From NCBI GenBank assembly GCA_023457935.1, contig JAEXBA010000072.1, positions 1 to 24,055 of the forward strand: DNA of 24,055 nt. The letters are read 5' to 3'. The stretch is from Bacteroidota bacterium. GTDB lineage: Bacteria > Bacteroidota > Bacteroidia > Flavobacteriales > Weeksellaceae. The position numbers and the translations under genes are program-made. How positions within the stretch are numbered: the stretch's first letter is position 1; the number at the start of each line of letters is the position of its first letter. This document shows, in pieces, positions 15,802-23,176 of this stretch. The notes beneath the pieces are model-generated. The model saw nothing but the letters and a program-made list of their open reading frames with translations, did not search any database and had not been told where the DNA came from.

Positions 15802-15809
15802 TAATTTTA
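15802..15809 (+). promoter_or_regulatory. TAATTTTA(C) variant -7 box for terC
   Basis: TAATTTTA followed by C ends 17 bases before the terC ATG. It is the third copy of this nine-base variant near a start codon in the window. Confidence 0.4.
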
Positions 15810-15826
15810 CCGCTTAAATTTAAACT

Positions 15827-16663
15827 ATGGATTTATTTTCTGCTCTTGAAATGCCCAACTTTGCCGAACCGCAGATTTGGGTTTCGCTTTTAACACTTAC
15901 TTTTCTGGAGATTGTTCTGGGTGTGGACAACATTATTTTCATCTCCATTATTTCCGATAAGCTTCCGAAAGAAAAGCAGCGTTTTGCCAGAAATCTGGGT
16001 TTAACGTTTGCAATGCTGTTCCGTGTGATTCTTTTGCTGATGATCAACTGGATTATCGGCCTCAAAGATCCGGTTCTCACGATTGATTTCATGACGGATG
16101 CCACAACCGGCGGTCCGCTTCATCTCAGCTGGAAAGACATTATTCTCCTCGCCGGAGGTATTTTCCTGATTGGTAAAAGTACATTTGAAATTCACAGCAA
16201 AATGCAGGTTGATGACCATCACGCTCCGAAACCGAAATCTGCAGCTTCAGGTTTAATGGCGATGGTGATTTTCCAGATTATTCTTATTGATATGGTGTTC
16301 TCTTTGGATTCCATTTTAACAGCGGTTGGTTTGGTTGACAATGTGGTTCTGATGATTATTGCGGTTGTAATTTCTATCGGAATTATGATGGCTTTTGCTG
16401 GACCGATTTCCAGAATTATCAACAAACATCCAAGTTTGCAGATGTTGGCTTTGGCTTTCCTGGTAGTAATTGGTGTAATGTTGGTTGCGGAAGGTATTCA
16501 CCAACACGTAAGCAAAAACATTATTTACAGCTGTCTTGCCTTCAGTTTGGCGGTTGAAATGCTGAACATCAGACTGAGAACGAAGAAGGAAAAATACTAC
16601 CGTTTGAATCCCGATTTGAATAACAAACTCGAGATTGAACACGACAAAGACAATATGGTATAA
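15827..16663 (+). CDS. TerC family integral membrane protein
   Basis: A 278-residue inner-membrane protein of the TerC family, linked to tellurite resistance and, in studied members (Alx, MntP-associated, YceF/YkoY), to manganese efflux or metal loading of exported proteins. The two conserved acidic membrane motifs are present: LEIVLGVDNIIF with Asp34 and VFSLDSILTAVG with Asp161. Seven or so helices are visible, with a His/Lys-rich loop near 122-138. The 3' end is charged (RTKKEKYYRL). The yybP-ykoY manganese riboswitch often precedes such genes, but the 46-base gap here is too short for it. No tellurite operon genes are nearby, so a metal-homeostasis role is more likely than tellurite resistance. 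Confidence 0.92.
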   Translation: MDLFSALEMPNFAEPQIWVSLLTLTFLEIVLGVDNIIFISIISDKLPKEKQRFARNLGLTFAMLFRVILLLMINWIIGLKDPVLTIDFMTDATTGGPLHLSWKDIILLAGGIFLIGKSTFEIHSKMQVDDHHAPKPKSAASGLMAMVIFQIILIDMVFSLDSILTAVGLVDNVVLMIIAVVISIGIMMAFAGPISRIINKHPSLQMLALAFLVVIGVMLVAEGIHQHVSKNIIYSCLAFSLAVEMLNIRLRTKKEKYYRLNPDLNNKLEIEHDKDNMV

Positions 16664-16666
16664 ACG

Positions 16667-16694
16667 AAAAGAGCGGAAAATTTTCCGCTCTTTT
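16667..16694. terminator. Bidirectional terminator between terC and the flavin reductase gene
   Basis: A perfect 28-base inverted repeat, AAAAGAGCGGAAAA followed by its exact complement, has A and T runs on its outer edges. It lies 3 bases after the terC stop and 21 bases after the end of the convergent minus-strand gene, so it can serve both. Confidence 0.88.
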
Positions 16695-16715
16695 TTATTT
16701 AGTGTTATTGACAAA

Positions 16716-17537
16716 TCACATTTTCAGGATTTCCCATGCTTCTGCAATTTTGCTTTCCAGAAGGAGTTTTTGGGCTTCCAGATGCTTTGCTTCATCGCCG
16801 TGAAATTCCGTTCCGGGAAGTTGTTCAACGTTCGCCAACATTCCTAAATCGTTTCCGGTAAAAACCTTGGAATAACGGATGTTTTCAGGAAGCTGATCAA
16901 AACCGATTCCTTTTGTTACCAACGGTTTCGGAACTTCAAAAAGACTTTCTTTATTTGAAATCGAATACCAGTTTGCACCCAATCTTGCCACCATATCGAG
17001 TTTGGTTTGATCCAGATTTCCGTTTTCATCGCAGTATTCTTCACGGATGTGCATTTTCACCACTTCACAGATAATCAGGTTTCCGGCGCCGCCTTCAGTT
17101 CCCAAATGTTTTACTTCCTGAACTTTACATTCAAAATTCACGGGCGATTCTTCAATGAGTTTTGGCTGAACCAATTCGGCATCTTTCATCGTTAAACCTG
17201 CTTTCACAAATTCATTTACGCCGTCACCATATTCTGTAGAAGCCAAAGAAATCTGCTGAACCATTGGAAAATTTATGTTTCCAATCACTACTTCCGGAAC
17301 TTTCAGAATATTTTCCAGCGTATGTTTCGTCGTATTATCGCGCACTCTTCTCGCCGGAGAAAAAATCAGAATCGGCGGAACCGTACTGAACATATTGAAA
17401 AAACTGAACGGTGAAACATTCGGGTTTCCGTTTTCGTCAACCGTTGAAGCAAGTGCAATCGGTCGCGGTGAAACTGCAGTCTGTAAAACCTGCTGCAGTT
17501 GAGGAGAAGTGAGCGTTTTAGGATCTATCGTTTTCAT
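16716..17537 (-). CDS. Flavin reductase-like (FMN-binding split-barrel) protein in the tyrosine catabolic cluster
   Basis: A 273-residue protein whose first 200 residues form a flavin reductase/FMN-binding split barrel: SPRPIALAST at 23-32, NVSPFSFFN at 40-48 and FSPARRVRDNT at 59-69, typical FMN-contact segments. Residues 205-273 form an extra charged, helical tail not found in short flavin reductases. It starts 6 bases after the fahA stop on the same strand, so the two are almost certainly co-transcribed. That placement suggests a job in aromatic breakdown, perhaps supplying reduced flavin or acting on a pathway intermediate. No partner monooxygenase is visible in the window. The exact reaction is unknown. 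Confidence 0.85.
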   Translation of the reverse strand: MKTIDPKTLTSPQLQQVLQTAVSPRPIALASTVDENGNPNVSPFSFFNMFSTVPPILIFSPARRVRDNTTKHTLENILKVPEVVIGNINFPMVQQISLASTEYGDGVNEFVKAGLTMKDAELVQPKLIEESPVNFECKVQEVKHLGTEGGAGNLIICEVVKMHIREEYCDENGNLDQTKLDMVARLGANWYSISNKESLFEVPKPLVTKGIGFDQLPENIRYSKVFTGNDLGMLANVEQLPGTEFHGDEAKHLEAQKLLLESKIAEAWEILKM

Positions 17538-17543
17538 TCAGAA

Positions 17544-18791
17544 TTATTTTGCAGGAAGAATTTTTCCGTCAACTTCACCAAAACCAACTCGGATTCCGTC
17601 TTTTTCAGCCCAACCTCTCATAATTACGGTATCATTGTCTTCAATGAATTTTCTTTCCTGTCCATCGTTCAGTTTTAAAGGATTCTGTCCTCTCCAGGTC
17701 AATTCCAGCATCGACCCGAAAGAATTTTCATCACTTCCTGAAATGGTTCCGGAAGCATACATATCACCAACTTCAATATTACAGCCATTCACAGTGTGAT
17801 GAGCGAGTTGCTGCGTCATATTCCAGTACATATATTTGTAATTGCTCTGACAAATTTTTGCTTCGGTACCTTTTTCAGGTTGAATATATACTTCAAGATT
17901 GATGTCGTAATTTTTATTTCCGCTGAATGTCAGATAATCCAGAACTTCAGGTTCCTGTTTTGGAGATTCAGTTCTGAACGGCTCCAAAGCTTCCAAGGTC
18001 ACCACCCAAGGCGAAACGGAACTTCCAAAATTTTTCGCCAAAAACGGTCCAAGCGGAACATATTCCCAACTTTGGATATCTCGCGCAGACCAGTCATTGA
18101 AAATGACCATTCCGAAAATAGAATCTTCAGCTTCTGCGGTGGAAATGCTTTCACCCATTTCTGTATTTCTGTTAACGATGAATGCCATTTCAAGTTCAAA
18201 ATCAAGCTGTTTACACGGTCCGAAAACCGGTTTATCGGCATCTGCAGGTTTCATCTGACCTTTCGGACGGTGAATTTCCGTTCCTGAAACCACGATAGAT
18301 GAAGCTCTTCCGTGATAACCGACCGGAATATGTTTCCAGTTTGGAAGAAGTGCATTTGCCGGATCTCGGAACATTTTTCCAACATTGGTGGCGTGTTCAA
18401 TGGAGCTGTAAAAATCGGTATAATTCGGAACGTGAACCGGCATCAGCATTTTTACTTCATCCAGTTCATAAAAGCATTCTTCAATGGTTTTTTCGTCGTT
18501 TGCCAATCTTGAATCTTCAAGCAAAAGCTTCTGAATATGCTTACGGACTTCATTCGTCACCGGTTTTCCAAGTTCAATGAATTCATTCAGGGTATAGGCC
18601 TCAAAAACATTGTCGTTAATGCCTTCAAGCTCATCAAAATAACCAAAGTCATACAATGTCGCGAGATCCACAACCACATCACCGATTCTTGTTGCGCAGG
18701 CAATGTATTCTTTGTTGAAAACCGCCACTCCGAACGGAATATTATGAATGGAAAAATCTGAATTCTGATCGTAATTTACAAAGGATTTCAT
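17544..18791 (-). CDS. fahA: Fumarylacetoacetase
   Basis: Last enzyme of the homogentisate pathway, splitting fumarylacetoacetate into fumarate and acetoacetate in the cytoplasm. The 415-residue length is normal. Residues known from mouse FAH are present at the same numbers: metal ligands Asp126, Glu199, Glu201 and Asp233; His133 in EHATNVG; Arg142, Gln240 and Lys253. The N-terminal SH3-like domain covers about residues 1-118 and the beta-roll catalytic domain the rest. The ATG follows a leader that holds a GC-rich hairpin flanked by TTTGTTT runs. The flavin-reductase-fold gene follows directly. The upstream gene ends with a terminator, so fahA must have its own promoter, although I see no good TAnnTTTG box there. 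Confidence 0.96.
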   Translation of the reverse strand: MKSFVNYDQNSDFSIHNIPFGVAVFNKEYIACATRIGDVVVDLATLYDFGYFDELEGINDNVFEAYTLNEFIELGKPVTNEVRKHIQKLLLEDSRLANDEKTIEECFYELDEVKMLMPVHVPNYTDFYSSIEHATNVGKMFRDPANALLPNWKHIPVGYHGRASSIVVSGTEIHRPKGQMKPADADKPVFGPCKQLDFELEMAFIVNRNTEMGESISTAEAEDSIFGMVIFNDWSARDIQSWEYVPLGPFLAKNFGSSVSPWVVTLEALEPFRTESPKQEPEVLDYLTFSGNKNYDINLEVYIQPEKGTEAKICQSNYKYMYWNMTQQLAHHTVNGCNIEVGDMYASGTISGSDENSFGSMLELTWRGQNPLKLNDGQERKFIEDNDTVIMRGWAEKDGIRVGFGEVDGKILPAK

Positions 18792-18800
18792 AAGGGGATT

Positions 18801-18835
18801 TTTGTTTGTTTCGGCGGGAATTCGCCGTTTGTTTT
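18801..18835. promoter_or_regulatory. GC-rich hairpin in the fahA leader
   Basis: CGGCG (18812-18816) and CGCCG (18823-18827) form a 5-base-pair inverted repeat around GGAATT, flanked on both sides by TTTGTTT-type runs. It starts 20 bases upstream of the fahA ATG in an AT-rich leader. It may be an operator or a leader hairpin; no regulator is identified. Confidence 0.35.
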
Positions 18836-18851
18836 CAGATTATAAATTTAA

Positions 18852-18885
18852 TAAAAAAAGTTCAGAACCATGGGCTCTGAACTTC
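18852..18885 (-). terminator. Intrinsic terminator after the small secreted protein gene
   Basis: AAGTTCAGA and TCTGAACTT form a 9-base-pair stem (outer arms 18859-18867 and 18877-18885), with further C-G pairing inside. On the minus strand it is followed by a run of seven T. It separates this gene from fahA. Confidence 0.82.
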
Positions 18886-18907
18886 AATTTATGGGGAATC
18901 AGCGTTT

Positions 18908-19360
18908 CTAAAATGCAGTTTCGTCAATCCATCTTTCCTTACTGTTAACATCCAGCAGATAAAGAATTTTTTTCTGCTTGGTCATCAGCATTGTTTTCGC
19001 AATCGGAATGGCTATTTTTTTTCCTTCCAGTCTGTCAAACCTAAGCGAAAGGATGTTGTTTTTTGTACGCACATAATCACCGGTAAAAATATTGGACGAC
19101 GTTTTGCCGTTGGATTTATCATCAAACATTTCAACATAAGTGGCCTCTTTTCCTTTTATGATGATGAAATTTCTTTCGGTATGATCGTCGAAATCCTTGA
19201 TAAGTACAAATTTCCGGTCGTTCAGATTTTCAGAACGAAGTTCTTTGTTGATTCCTCTTCTTGCTTCCAGTTCATCCAGAATAGCATTGGCTGTTCCGTA
19301 CTGCGCTTTTGCCCAGGCGGAAAGAAGAAGTACGAAGGAAAGGAAAATCAGCTTTTTCAT
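18908..19360 (-). CDS. Hypothetical secreted protein
   Basis: A 150-residue protein with a clear signal peptide (MKKLIFLSFVLLLSAWAKAQ). A longer reading with 15 more N-terminal residues is possible, but it would bury the signal peptide, so the ATG at 19360 is chosen. The mature part is mixed alpha/beta with many Lys and Asp residues, for example DRKFVLIKDFDDHTERNFIIIKG and LSLRFDRLEGKKIAIP split around polar turns. I do not recognise a family. It lies between hpd and fahA but is flanked by a hairpin on one side and a strong terminator on the other, so a role in tyrosine breakdown is not implied by co-transcription. Confidence 0.72.
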   Translation of the reverse strand: MKKLIFLSFVLLLSAWAKAQYGTANAILDELEARRGINKELRSENLNDRKFVLIKDFDDHTERNFIIIKGKEATYVEMFDDKSNGKTSSNIFTGDYVRTKNNILSLRFDRLEGKKIAIPIAKTMLMTKQKKILYLLDVNSKERWIDETAF

Positions 19361-19364
19361 GCTT

Positions 19365-19404
19365 TTAAAAATAAACTGGACTGATATTAACAAATACCAG
19401 TCCA
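19365..19404 (-). terminator. Probable terminator after hpd
   Basis: TGGACTGGTAT and ATATCAGTCCA on the minus strand pair over 11 positions, with one G-T pair, around a 6-base loop (19377-19404), then GTTTATTTTT. The T tract is interrupted, so termination may be partial and lead into the small secreted protein gene. Confidence 0.55.
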
Positions 19405-19419
19405 AAAGTTTTACAATTT

Positions 19420-20550
19420 TTAAAGGTTTCCGCGTCTTGCCTGTTCTCTTTCCAGTGCTTCGAACAGCGCTTTGAAGTTACCTGCGCCGAAACTCTGTGC
19501 TCCGTGTCTTTCGATAATTTCGAAGAAAAGAGTAGGGCGGTCTTCAACCGGTTTTGTGAAAATCTGAAGAAGATAACCTTCCTCATCATGGTCAATAAGA
19601 ATTCCCAGATCCTGAAGTTTTTTGATGTCTTCATCAATATGACCAACTCTTTCCGGAACCATTTCGTAATACGCTTCCGGTGGAGCAGAAAGGAATTCAA
19701 CGCCTCTTGCTTTAAGATCTGTAACGGTTTTAATGATGTCTTTTGTGGCTACTGCGATATGCTGAACGCCTTCTTCTTCGTAGAAATCCAGGTATTCTTC
19801 AACCTGAGATTTTTTCTTTCCTTCAGCCGGTTCATTGATCGGGAATTTTGCATAACCGTTTCCGTTCGACATTACTTTTGACATTAAAGCGGAATATTCC
19901 GTATTGATCTGTTTGTCATCAAAACTCAGAATGTTCACAAATCCCATCACCTCTTCGTACCATTTTACAACAGGAATCATTCTGTCCCAACCAACATTTC
20001 CAACGCAGTGGTCTACATAAAGAAGTCCGCAGTCAGAAGGATTGTAGTCGCTTTCCCATTTTTCGTAACCCGGCATGAACGGTCCGTTATAATTTTTTCT
20101 TTCGATGAACATATGAACAGTTTCACCGTAAGTGTAAATTCCGGATATTCTTACTTCCCCGAATTCATCAGTAATGGTTTTCGGTTCCATATAAGGTTTT
20201 CCGCCGCGTTTTGTAGTTTCTTCAAATGCGGAATAAGCATCATCTACCCAAAGTGCAAGAATTTTCACGCCGTCACCGTGTTTTTTAACGTGTTCGTTAA
20301 TTGGTGAATCTGATTTCAAACCTGTTGTGAGAACCAGCCTGATTTTTCCCTGCTGAAGAACGTAAGAAGCTCTGTCGCGAACTCCGGTTTCCGGACCTGC
20401 ATAAGCCACGCTCTGAAATCCGAAAGCAGTTTTGTAAAAGTGTGCCGCCTGTTTGGCATTTCCTACATAAAATTCAATATAATCTGTACCGTTGATGGGC
20501 AAAAAATTCTCTGCCTGAGCGATTTTTTCGGCAAAAGTGAGTGTTGACAT
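19420..20550 (-). CDS. hpd: 4-hydroxyphenylpyruvate dioxygenase
   Basis: Non-haem iron oxygenase that converts 4-hydroxyphenylpyruvate to homogentisate, the committed step of tyrosine breakdown. The protein has two vicinal-oxygen-chelate halves, about residues 20-150 and 175-350. The 2-His-1-carboxylate iron site is visible: His181 in YVDHCVGNV, His264 in GVQHIAVAT and Glu345 in LFFEIIERHG. The C-terminal FGAGNFKALFEALEREQ is the family signature helix that closes the active site. The length of 376 residues is normal. The leader is AT-rich; TAACTTGC on the minus strand near 20590 is only a weak -7 candidate. hmgA and fahA are nearby on the same strand. Confidence 0.97.
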   Translation of the reverse strand: MSTLTFAEKIAQAENFLPINGTDYIEFYVGNAKQAAHFYKTAFGFQSVAYAGPETGVRDRASYVLQQGKIRLVLTTGLKSDSPINEHVKKHGDGVKILALWVDDAYSAFEETTKRGGKPYMEPKTITDEFGEVRISGIYTYGETVHMFIERKNYNGPFMPGYEKWESDYNPSDCGLLYVDHCVGNVGWDRMIPVVKWYEEVMGFVNILSFDDKQINTEYSALMSKVMSNGNGYAKFPINEPAEGKKKSQVEEYLDFYEEEGVQHIAVATKDIIKTVTDLKARGVEFLSAPPEAYYEMVPERVGHIDEDIKKLQDLGILIDHDEEGYLLQIFTKPVEDRPTLFFEIIERHGAQSFGAGNFKALFEALEREQARRGNL

Positions 20551-20662
20551 TTTACTTGTTCTGTTTTAAATTTATTTTACTGCAAGTTACGAAATTTTGA
20601 AGAAAAGTTTTTCTGGCAATTACTAAAAACGTTCAAAGATGAATTTACGGTTTACTATCTGA

Positions 20663-21073
20663 TCAGAAATTTAGTGCAAATCCAACGGCAGGTGTGGAAT
20701 GCTGTGTCGCCGGATTTTTAAGAATTCCAACTGTTGGCCGCAAACTTTCGTATTTCGCCAGGTTTTTCTTTGAACCTTTATAAAGAAAATAAGAGGAACC
20801 AGCCGCCAGAATACCAACCACAATAAATCCGGTTCCAACTTCCCGGCCAAGGCCCTCAAGAAATTCGTCTTTATCCTGATTATCATCAATAATCATCGCA
20901 GTTCCAAGAATTGTAGAAGCTATACCGGTGGAGAGAACCACGGTTCCAAATACTTTTTGAACTTTTGATTTTTTCAGATAATGTTCAGGTGTTTTCAGTT
21001 CGGATGTCTGCTGTTGCGCATTTCCAAAGATGGGTATGAGTAAAATTAAAATTACTCCTAAAAAATTTTTCAT
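20663..21073 (-). CDS. Hypothetical membrane protein
   Basis: A 136-residue protein with a signal peptide (ends GNAQ, about residue 20) and two hydrophobic segments near 41-62 and 77-97, the second followed by a basic stretch YKGSKKNLAKY. The C terminus is PAVGFALNF, ending in aromatic Phe, which is sometimes seen in outer-membrane proteins, but the hydrophobic helices argue for the inner membrane. I do not recognise a family. It lies between the CoA-transferase and hpd on the same strand and is separated from the former by a terminator. No function is inferred. Confidence 0.7.
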   Translation of the reverse strand: MKNFLGVILILLIPIFGNAQQQTSELKTPEHYLKKSKVQKVFGTVVLSTGIASTILGTAMIIDDNQDKDEFLEGLGREVGTGFIVVGILAAGSSYFLYKGSKKNLAKYESLRPTVGILKNPATQHSTPAVGFALNF

Positions 21074-21159
21074 AATTCAAGATTTTTAGTATGCATTGCA
21101 TAATCAAATCTATGAATAAATATTTTGAAAAATTACAGAACAAACACTTTTTTTAAATG

Positions 21160-21186
21160 AAAAAACCGGAAGTTAATTCCGGTTTT
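21160..21186 (-). terminator. Intrinsic terminator after the CoA-transferase gene
   Basis: AAAACCGGA and TCCGGTTTT form a 9-base-pair stem around a 7-base loop. On the minus strand the stem ends in a run of six T. It lies about 8 bases after the stop. Confidence 0.85.
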
Positions 21187-21193
21187 ATATTGT

Positions 21194-22474
21194 TTAAACT
21201 TCAACTTTGAATCTTTCAAATGCCGCTCTTTCCAGTGCTTCCCTGTCATCCGGATGCGAAATTTCAATAAGATCTTTCGCGCGCTGGCGCAGACTTTTTC
21301 CGTAAAGATAAGCAGTTCCGTATTCTGTACATACATAATGAATGTGACCTCTGGTTGTAACCACTCCGGCTCCCTGTTTAAGGAACGGAACGATACGCGG
21401 AATTCCTTTGTTTGTTCTGGAAGAAATTGCCATAATCGGTTTTCCGCCCTCAGAAAGTGCTGCGCCTCTCATAAAGTCCATCTGTCCCCCGATTCCTGAA
21501 AACTGGTAGGTTCCGATGGAATCTGCGCAAACCTGACCCGTAAGATCAATTTCAATGGCCGAGTTAATGGCGTGCATTTTTTTGTTTTTCATGATCACGA
21601 TCGGGAAATTCACATGCTGAACATCCATAAAAGCAATCGAAGGATTGTCATTTACAAAATCATACAGTTTTTTGGTGCCGAAGCAGAAACTGGTAATGGT
21701 TCTGTTGAGGTGAGTTCCTTTGTATTTGTTGTTTACAACGTCTTTTTCAATAAGATCAATAACACCGTCGCTAAGCATTTCGGTATGGATTCCCAGATCT
21801 TTGTGATTGCCAAGACATTTCAGAACGGCATCCGGAATGGTTCCGATTCCCATCTGAAGTGTGGCTTTATCGTCAATCAGTTCAGCAACGTTTTTCCCGA
21901 TCTGCATTTCGACATCGGTTACTTTTGCGCCATAGTCAAGCGTCATGAGTTCTTCTTCGTGCCACACCATTTTATCGATTCTCTTTACGTGTACCATTGA
22001 GTCGCCGTGAGTACGCGGAAGTTTAGGATTTACGACCGCAATAATTTTTTTGGCGGTGTCTACAGCTGTTCTTGCCACGTCAACAGAAGTTCCCAGAGAG
22101 CAGTATCCGTGCTGGTCGGGCGGTGAAACCGTAATCAGTGCGACATCCAAAGGAAGATGTCCGTTTTTGAAAAGCAGAGGGATTTCGCTCAGGAAAATCG
22201 GCACAAAGTCACCTCTTTCACTGTTTACCGCATCACGAACCGGTGTGGATGTAAAAAGCGAGTTGATGAAAAAGCTGTCCTTGTATTCCGGCTTGGCAAT
22301 TTCCACATTTCCCTGCTGCGTGATGGAAACCAGCTCAACATTTTTCAGTCTTGAACTTTGTCTTGCCAGTTCATCATAAAAAAGATTGGGTGTACAGGCA
22401 CTGCCATGTCCGAAAATTCTGTCACCGCTTTTGACTTCCTGCATCGCTTCCTCCACGCTTACATACTGAACCAT
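21194..22474 (-). CDS. Acetyl-CoA hydrolase/4-hydroxybutyrate CoA-transferase family enzyme
   Basis: A 426-residue family I-type CoA-transferase of the acetyl-CoA hydrolase/transferase group. The probable catalytic glutamate, which forms the CoA thioester, is Glu232 in GIHTEMLSDGV. Other family segments are seen: SPPDQHGYCSLGTS at 117-130, QMGIGTIPDAV at 207-217, GQVCADSIG at 313-321 and GIGGQMDFMRGA at 327-338. There is no signal peptide. It moves CoA between small carboxylates such as acetate, succinate, butyrate or 4-hydroxybutyrate. It sits between hmgA and hpd on the same strand, so activation of the acetoacetate released by FahA is a plausible job, but the family is not the usual SCOT pair. 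It has its own promoter and terminator. Confidence 0.9.
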   Translation of the reverse strand: MVQYVSVEEAMQEVKSGDRIFGHGSACTPNLFYDELARQSSRLKNVELVSITQQGNVEIAKPEYKDSFFINSLFTSTPVRDAVNSERGDFVPIFLSEIPLLFKNGHLPLDVALITVSPPDQHGYCSLGTSVDVARTAVDTAKKIIAVVNPKLPRTHGDSMVHVKRIDKMVWHEEELMTLDYGAKVTDVEMQIGKNVAELIDDKATLQMGIGTIPDAVLKCLGNHKDLGIHTEMLSDGVIDLIEKDVVNNKYKGTHLNRTITSFCFGTKKLYDFVNDNPSIAFMDVQHVNFPIVIMKNKKMHAINSAIEIDLTGQVCADSIGTYQFSGIGGQMDFMRGAALSEGGKPIMAISSRTNKGIPRIVPFLKQGAGVVTTRGHIHYVCTEYGTAYLYGKSLRQRAKDLIEISHPDDREALERAAFERFKVEV

Positions 22475-22513
22475 AACTTAAATTTCTATGTTTGTTTTAA
22501 CTATTAACTCTTT

Positions 22514-22521
22514 CAAAGATA
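22514..22521 (-). promoter_or_regulatory. TAnnTTTG -7 box for the CoA-transferase gene
   Basis: On the minus strand TATCTTTG matches the consensus and ends 39 bases before the ATG. It is the same octamer as the -7 box of the PNPOx-like gene. No -33 TTG is seen at the expected spacing. Confidence 0.55.
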
Positions 22522-22604
22522 CTTATTTTAGGGCGGAAACGAAAGATGAAATTTGTCAAGGATTGCAATATTTTCATCAAAAATATCATCAGTGGTTTTT
22601 TTCG

Positions 22605-22612
22605 TAAGTTTG
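22605..22612 (+). promoter_or_regulatory. TAnnTTTG -7 box for the barrel protein gene
   Basis: TAAGTTTG ends 15 bases before the ATG at 22628. It lies downstream of an in-frame ATG at 22553, which argues against the longer start. Confidence 0.55.
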
Positions 22613-22627
22613 ATAAAAACCTACGTT

Positions 22628-23173
22628 ATGAAAAAGACAACCATTTTTTTTCTGCTGATGATGCCGTTCTTTTTCTCTGCCCAGAATTCGGAACTAAGTG
22701 TCGGGATCGGCGCATTTGGATCTACAAAATTCCGGGTTTACAATTACGATCATACTTCCAGCGGTTTTGAAATAAACCTGAATTACGGTTATAAATTCAG
22801 TCAGAATAAAATCATCGGATCTTTGATTCTGGGGCCAAAATTTTCAGTGGTTTCATCGGAAAGCGGCACTGCTTCTTATGTTGAAGCTGCTGTTCTGTAC
22901 GCGAGAGAATTTCCTTTAAATGGCTTTCTTGCTCTGGAACCGGCTGCAGGTGTCGGTTTTTATTCGCTGAAAGACAATTCCAGAGTTTATTCTCCTGATG
23001 ATTACTCAGATTATACAGAAATTGAGGAAAAGTCAGGTGTTTCAGTTCCGTTACGGTTAAATATCGTGATGGACAGGAGCCGAAATTTCAGCTATGGCTT
23101 CAGCGGCCAGTATGCGTTCTCGAAACCGGTATCGTTGTATTATGTGTCCACTTTTGCGAGATTCAGTTTTTAG
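22628..23173 (+). CDS. Outer-membrane beta-barrel hypothetical protein
   Basis: A 181-residue protein with a signal peptide (MKKTTIFFLLMMPFFFSAQ), followed by repeated amphipathic strands and a C-terminal ARFSF. The final Phe is the classic signal for outer-membrane barrel assembly. About eight strands can be counted by eye. A 25-residue upstream extension is open, but it lacks signal-peptide character and a -7 promoter box lies inside it, so 22628 is chosen. It resembles the barrel protein at 14374-14895, especially over the last 80 residues. It stands on the opposite strand within the tyrosine cluster and converges on hmgA with only 3 bases between the stops. Confidence 0.78.
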   Translation: MKKTTIFFLLMMPFFFSAQNSELSVGIGAFGSTKFRVYNYDHTSSGFEINLNYGYKFSQNKIIGSLILGPKFSVVSSESGTASYVEAAVLYAREFPLNGFLALEPAAGVGFYSLKDNSRVYSPDDYSDYTEIEEKSGVSVPLRLNIVMDRSRNFSYGFSGQYAFSKPVSLYYVSTFARFSF

Positions 23174-23176
23174 GCA

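Noticed and set aside
15781..15826. A yybP-ykoY manganese riboswitch before terC
   Set aside because: The gap is only 46 bases and shows no matching structure.
16667..16694. The perfect 28-base inverted repeat as a regulator site or mobile element end
   Set aside because: Its position between convergent stops and its flanking A and T runs fit a bidirectional terminator.
17796..18287. A 163-codon open frame on the plus strand inside fahA
   Set aside because: It is antisense to fahA, whose metal and catalytic residues are all in place.
22553..22627. Longer start for the barrel protein
   Set aside because: The extension is upstream of and across a -7 promoter box, and the normal signal peptide begins at 22628.
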